In this document: positions 60,690 through 64,000 of the stretch, one piece after another
Layout: each line of letters begins with the position of its first letter
Position numbering within the stretch: the stretch's first letter is position 1
Assembly (NCBI RefSeq): GCF_002879855.1
Contig: NZ_PNYB01000008.1
Span: 62,001-126,000 of the forward strand
From: Trinickia soli
GTDB lineage: Bacteria; Pseudomonadota; Gammaproteobacteria; Burkholderiales; Burkholderiaceae
DNA: 64,000 nt
Direction: 5' to 3'
Made by a program: the position numbers and the translations under genes
Notes under the pieces: model-generated
What the model was told of the DNA's origin: nothing
Databases searched by the model: none
Seen by the model: only the letters and a program-made list of their open reading frames with translations

Positions 60690-61472
60690 TTAGGCCATAT
60701 GCCAGCCATGGCTGACGACGATCGACTGTCCCGTCAATGCATTGGTTGGAAAGCTCGCCAGAAAGACTGCGACGCGGGCGATGTCTGCAGGCGTCGTGAA
60801 CTCGCCGTCGACAGTCGTGCGCAACATCACGTCCCGTATCACGGCGTCTTCGCTGATGCCTCGATCGCGCGCGAGCTGCGGAATCTGACGCTCGACGAGC
60901 GGGGTGCGCACAAACCCAGGGCAAATCAGATTGGCTCGCACGCCATGAGCAGCCTCTTCCTTTGCCACGACGCGACACAATCCAAGCAACCCGTGTTTGG
61001 CTGCGACGTACGGGCCCTTCTGCTCCGAGGCTTCCTTCGAGTGGACCGATCCCATCAACAGGATAGTCCCGCCGCGCTTTTGCGCGCGCATATGGCGCAG
61101 ACAGGCACGCGTCATCAGAAAGGCGCCGTCCAGGTGAACCGCCAGAATGCGCTTCCAGTCCTCGAACGATACGTCTGCGATCTCGTCCAGATGCTGCAAA
61201 CCAGCGTTGCTGACGAGGACGTCGATGCCGCCCAGTGCCTGCGCTGCGGTGTCGACACCGCGCTCGACCTCGTCTTCGGAAGTCACATCGACACGCAGAG
61301 CGATGGCCGAGTCCGGCGCCAGTCCAAGTTCGCCGACCACGCGCTCTGCGCTGCCCAGATCGATGTCCGCCGCGCAAACCTTGGCACCGGCCTGCGCGCA
61401 CGCTCGCGCGATCTCTGCTCCGATGCCGCTGCCGGCACCGGTCACGAGTACTGTCTTGCCATTGAGCTCCAT
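60690..61472 (-). CDS. SDR-family oxidoreductase (3-hydroxybutyrate dehydrogenase-like)
   Basis: A 260-residue short-chain dehydrogenase. The NAD motif is 'TVLVTGAGSGIGAEIARACA', the active site is 'GGTILLMGSVHSKEASEQKG' with Tyr-x-x-x-Lys as YVAAK, and the C-terminus 'GQSIVVSHGWHMA' is typical of D-3-hydroxybutyrate dehydrogenase-type SDRs. GGAGGGGC precedes the ATG. Being between TauE/SafE and the aldehyde dehydrogenase, it may reduce or oxidise a sulfonated C2/C3 intermediate, for example sulfoacetaldehyde/isethionate, though 3-hydroxyacid substrates are equally possible. Confidence 0.86.
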   Translation of the reverse strand: MELNGKTVLVTGAGSGIGAEIARACAQAGAKVCAADIDLGSAERVVGELGLAPDSAIALRVDVTSEDEVERGVDTAAQALGGIDVLVSNAGLQHLDEIADVSFEDWKRILAVHLDGAFLMTRACLRHMRAQKRGGTILLMGSVHSKEASEQKGPYVAAKHGLLGLCRVVAKEEAAHGVRANLICPGFVRTPLVERQIPQLARDRGISEDAVIRDVMLRTTVDGEFTTPADIARVAVFLASFPTNALTGQSIVVSHGWHMA

Positions 61473-61518
61473 GCCCCCTCCGGTGAAGTTCTATCGATTG
61501 ATGGTGCGCATTGCATCG

Positions 61519-62238
61519 TCACTTGAGGAGCGCAACAGCGGACACGCTCATCAGCAAGACCAGCGCGACTTGCCGCAAAGCGCGCTCGCTCGCGTGGACG
61601 AACAGATGCGTGCCGATCACTATTCCGCCGTAAAAGCACGGCGCCATCACCAGGGGCGACAACGGACCCTCGAGATACAACGCGCCTTGCATCCACAGGA
61701 TCGCAAGAGCAGCGAGTGAAATCGCCGCGACGCATAGCGTCAGATTCGCACGTGTCACTGCGATCGGATCTGGTCCCGAGAGCAGATACAGGATCACGGG
61801 TGGCGCGCCGATACCAGTGGCCCCGAGCATTACGCCACACACGCCGCCGAGCCCCGCGGATAACGCCACCGGCCGAGGCCCGCGATAGCGCACGCCGCTG
61901 AACAGCACCGCGGAGAACAGGAGCACCATGATCGCGATACCGCGCCGCAACACATGGGGCTCGGCATGCGTGAGCACGTAGGCGCCTAATGGCAATGTCA
62001 CGAACGATGCGAGGCAAATCGGCGCGATGGTGCGATAGTGAGCGAGGCCGGCCGCTTTCGCCAGCATCGGCGCTGCGGCGAATGCCTCGACCAGCAGCAC
62101 GGGCGGCACGACCCGCCTGGGGTCGAACAGCATGCTCAGCAGCGGCGTCATGATCAACGATCCGCCAAAGCCGGTCATGCCGCGAATCACGCCGCCCGCA
62201 ATCGAGACAAGCATCGTGATGACAAGCAGGTGCGTCAT
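61519..62238 (-). CDS. TauE/SafE-family sulfite/sulfonate exporter
   Basis: A 239-residue membrane protein with about seven to eight hydrophobic segments. The N-terminal motif 'GGVIRGMTGFGGSLIMTPLL' and its second-half repeat 'GVCGVMLGATGIGAPPVILY' define the TauE/SafE family. In sulfonate degradation such proteins export sulfite or small sulfonates released by the pathway. It follows the collapsed SDR by 3 bp and precedes the intact SDR by 46 bp. The substrate is set by context, not by sequence. Confidence 0.86.
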   Translation of the reverse strand: MTHLLVITMLVSIAGGVIRGMTGFGGSLIMTPLLSMLFDPRRVVPPVLLVEAFAAAPMLAKAAGLAHYRTIAPICLASFVTLPLGAYVLTHAEPHVLRRGIAIMVLLFSAVLFSGVRYRGPRPVALSAGLGGVCGVMLGATGIGAPPVILYLLSGPDPIAVTRANLTLCVAAISLAALAILWMQGALYLEGPLSPLVMAPCFYGGIVIGTHLFVHASERALRQVALVLLMSVSAVALLK

Positions 62239-62241
62239 CGC

Positions 62242-62367
62242 TCAGTTCACCACAAACCTGCCATCCGCGGCGATCGATTGCCCCGGCTTGGCGATGTGCG
62301 TGACGACGTCTCGCGCCGCACCTGCCAACACGGCCACTTTCCCTGTCAGACCCGTATCCATCGACAT
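62242..62367 (-). pseudogene. Collapsed SDR gene (41 codons)
   Basis: A 41-codon frame that begins like an SDR ('MDTGLTGKVAVLAGAA') and ends like one ('GQSIAADGRFVVN'), with the whole catalytic middle missing. It reads as a precise internal deletion that stayed in frame. Its stop is 3 bp before the TauE/SafE start, so the frame was part of the operon. Confidence 0.7.
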
Positions 62368-62387
62368 GCTCCGCGTGCATCCCGCAT

Positions 62388-63170
62388 TTAGTGTTCAACC
62401 TCGAACTCGTCATGAATGAGATCACGCAGATGCATCTTCAACTCGATGAATCTCGGGTCCGCTTCGTTTCGCGGCCGTGGCAGATCCACTTCGATATTGG
62501 CCTTCACTCTTCCCGGGCGGCGGGTCAGCACGATGATCCGATCCGACAGAATGATCGCCTCCTCGATGCTGTGGGTGACCAGGACCATCGTCTTTCTGTT
62601 TTGTGCATCGCTTGTCGCGAGCAGTCGGCCCAGTTCCTCCTGCATGGAGGCACGATTCTGAGCGTCCAGCGCCGCAAAAGGCTCGTCCATCAGCAGTACG
62701 TTCGGATCGACGGCAAGGGCGCGCGCGATCGAAACGCGTTGCTTCATTCCGCCGGAGAGCTGATGCGGATAGCGCTTGGCGAAGCCGCTCAGCCCCACCA
62801 ACTCGAACTGACGGCGTATGATCTCGGGCCGCTCACTGACCGGCACTTTTTTCATCTCGAGGCCGAATGCGATGTTCTGTTCCACCGTCATCCATGGAAA
62901 CAGCGCGTAATCCTGAAAGATGATGGTCCGCTCCCAAGTCGGCTTTCCGACCTTCCGTCCATCGACCGCGACCTCGCCGCGCGTCGGCGTTTCAAAGCCG
63001 GCCAGCATGTTCAACAGCGTGGTCTTGCCGCAGCCGCTGTGCCCAAGAATGGAACAGAACTCATGGTTGCGGACCTCGAAGCTGACGTTGTCCAGCGCGA
63101 GCACGGGCTCATCGCGCGCGTCGTGGCCCGGGTACACCTTGCTAACGTTGGTGATTCTGACTTCGCTCAT
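62388..63170 (-). CDS. Sulfonate/nitrate-type ABC transporter ATPase (TauB/SsuB-like)
   Basis: A 260-residue ATPase of the nitrate/sulfonate/taurine importer family. Walker A is 'GHSGCGKTTLLNMLAG', the Q-loop is 'IIFQDYALFPWMTV', the signature 'QLSGGMKQRVSIARAL', Walker B 'NVLLMDEPFAALD' and the H-loop 'LVTHSIEEAI'. The ATG at 63170 has GGAGAC four bases upstream; a GTG at 63182 is less likely. It partners with the permease at 63207; the binding protein must lie beyond the window. The sulfonate is not identifiable. Confidence 0.9.
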   Translation of the reverse strand: MSEVRITNVSKVYPGHDARDEPVLALDNVSFEVRNHEFCSILGHSGCGKTTLLNMLAGFETPTRGEVAVDGRKVGKPTWERTIIFQDYALFPWMTVEQNIAFGLEMKKVPVSERPEIIRRQFELVGLSGFAKRYPHQLSGGMKQRVSIARALAVDPNVLLMDEPFAALDAQNRASMQEELGRLLATSDAQNRKTMVLVTHSIEEAIILSDRIIVLTRRPGRVKANIEVDLPRPRNEADPRFIELKMHLRDLIHDEFEVEH

Positions 63171-63206
63171 GCTTGTCTCCACGTCTCCATCGGGACCTCG
63201 CGAAAT

Positions 63207-63974
63207 TCATCGGCCGGCGCGCGACCACGGCAACAACTTGCGCATCGACAGTCGTATCGTGGTATCGATAAGGAGACCGACCAACCCGATCGTTGCCATG
63301 CCGACCAGGATGTAATCGGTCCTGAGCACGGTGCGCGCATCGTTGATCATGAAACCGAGGCCGGAGGTCGCTCCCACCAGTTCGGCTGCGACGAGCGCCA
63401 TCCAGCCGACACCCAGGCCAATGCGCACGCCCGTCATGATCTGCGGCAGCGCCGCTCGGAGCACCACGCGCCACAAGATCTTCCATTCGGGTGCGCCCAG
63501 ACACCGTGCGGCGCGGACCAGATTGGGCTCGATCCCTTTGACGCCAGTGATCGTGTTCAACAGGATCGGGAAGAAGATGCCGAGGAAGATGATGAACTCG
63601 TTCTGCGTGTTGCCGATGCCGAACCACAAAATAGACAGTGGAATCCAGGCAAGCGGTGGCACCGGACGCAGAATCTCGAGCACAGGATCGAGTTGTTCTT
63701 CCACAAGAGCCCACCAACTCATTGCAATGCCGATCGGAATCGCAATGCTCGCCCACACGAATGCCACCAGTTCGCGTTCGACGCTGTCCCGCAGGTTGCG
63801 CATGAGTTCACCCGAGCTGATCAGCTCCCGCGCCGCCGAGAACATCGCGGACGGAGGTGGCAGCAGCGTTCGTGTGACGTCGCCCAGGACGTAGGTGCTC
63901 ACGTACTGCCACAGGGCCAGCAGAACAACGAGAAGCGTGAGTCGCCTGAGTCTCCTCGCAATACGCGGCAGCAC
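63207..63974 (-). CDS. Sulfonate/nitrate-type ABC transporter permease (TauC/SsuC-like)
   Basis: A 255-residue inner-membrane permease with about six hydrophobic segments. The cytoplasmic coupling loop with the conserved EAA-like pattern is seen as 'EPNLVRAARCLGAPEWKILW', followed by 'LPQIMTGVRIGLGVGWMALV', as in SsuC/TauC. The N-terminus begins 'RLRRLTLLVVLLALWQYVS'. The frame runs to 63974 near the right edge, so the true start could lie further right, but the first membrane helix is complete. It is transcribed with the ATPase (36 bp gap). Confidence 0.86.
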   Translation of the reverse strand: MLPRIARRLRRLTLLVVLLALWQYVSTYVLGDVTRTLLPPPSAMFSAARELISSGELMRNLRDSVERELVAFVWASIAIPIGIAMSWWALVEEQLDPVLEILRPVPPLAWIPLSILWFGIGNTQNEFIIFLGIFFPILLNTITGVKGIEPNLVRAARCLGAPEWKILWRVVLRAALPQIMTGVRIGLGVGWMALVAAELVGATSGLGFMINDARTVLRTDYILVGMATIGLVGLLIDTTIRLSMRKLLPWSRAGR

Positions 63975-64000
63975 AGGAGGAGGCTTGCGAACTTCGATCT

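Noticed and set aside
1-64000. tRNA, rRNA, complete insertion sequences or phage genes
   Set aside because: Looked for by eye on both strands; none recognised. A short tRNA could still be missed without a covariance search.

Overview
The window is about 64 kb of GC-rich DNA with tightly packed genes, ATGA-type stop/start overlaps and many LysR and short-chain dehydrogenase (SDR) genes. Gene content and protein style suggest a Burkholderia-like betaproteobacterium (Burkholderia/Paraburkholderia/Trinickia type). That placement is inference, because no rRNA or tRNA gene is present to anchor it. No complete insertion sequence, phage or CRISPR array is visible. Recent genome wear shows instead as gene remnants: a LysR tail, an OsmC fragment, an epoxide hydrolase, a tannase, a collapsed SDR and a cytochrome b5 tail.

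Layout. 1-2534: tail of an ABC exporter permease and its membrane-fusion adaptor. 2712-9453: a ribitol (pentitol) uptake and catabolism operon consisting of an AraC regulator, a three-part ABC importer, ribitol 2-dehydrogenase and an FGGY kinase. 9803-21457: a light/singlet-oxygen type island with a LitR-like MerR regulator, an ECF sigma factor, GTP cyclohydrolase I, a photolyase, a DUF2256 mini-protein, two cyclopropane-synthase-like methyltransferases, a flavin oxidoreductase, DUF1365 and DUF1295 proteins and two lipocalins. 21734-25218: a redox module of a ferric-reductase-like flavocytochrome, cytochrome b5-like, b562 and b561 proteins. 25308-29107: a P-type cation ATPase and an AI-2E-family permease.

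29223-39574 is an accessory stretch: an orphan lipoprotein, LysR regulators, an OsmC-family protein, small enzymes, an acyltransferase and two copies of a roughly 115-bp repeat. 39575-44750: a DabAB-type energy-coupled inorganic carbon transporter with an NhaR-like regulator. 45013-47567: a photoactive-yellow-protein-like gene translationally coupled to a diguanylate cyclase and followed by an EAL phosphodiesterase. 49478-55343: a stress cluster (AI-2E, CsbD, PRC-barrel, DUF3309, BON, glycosyltransferase) flanked by FNR-type boxes. 56139-58299: a HAF-repeat exported protein and an AT-richer FkbM methyltransferase. 59241-63974: a sulfonate operon (ABC importer, TauE/SafE exporter, SDR, sulfoacetaldehyde dehydrogenase-like enzyme) that continues past the right edge.

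Two themes recur. One is light: the LitR/ECF/photolyase island and, 24 kb away, a PYP-like sensor wired to c-di-GMP enzymes. The other is low oxygen: FNR-type palindromes lie in front of the cytochrome module, the P-type ATPase operon, the second AI-2E gene and the PRC/DUF3309 divergent region. The PYP-GGDEF-EAL module and the light-regulated lipid-modification island are the best candidates for undescribed biology.
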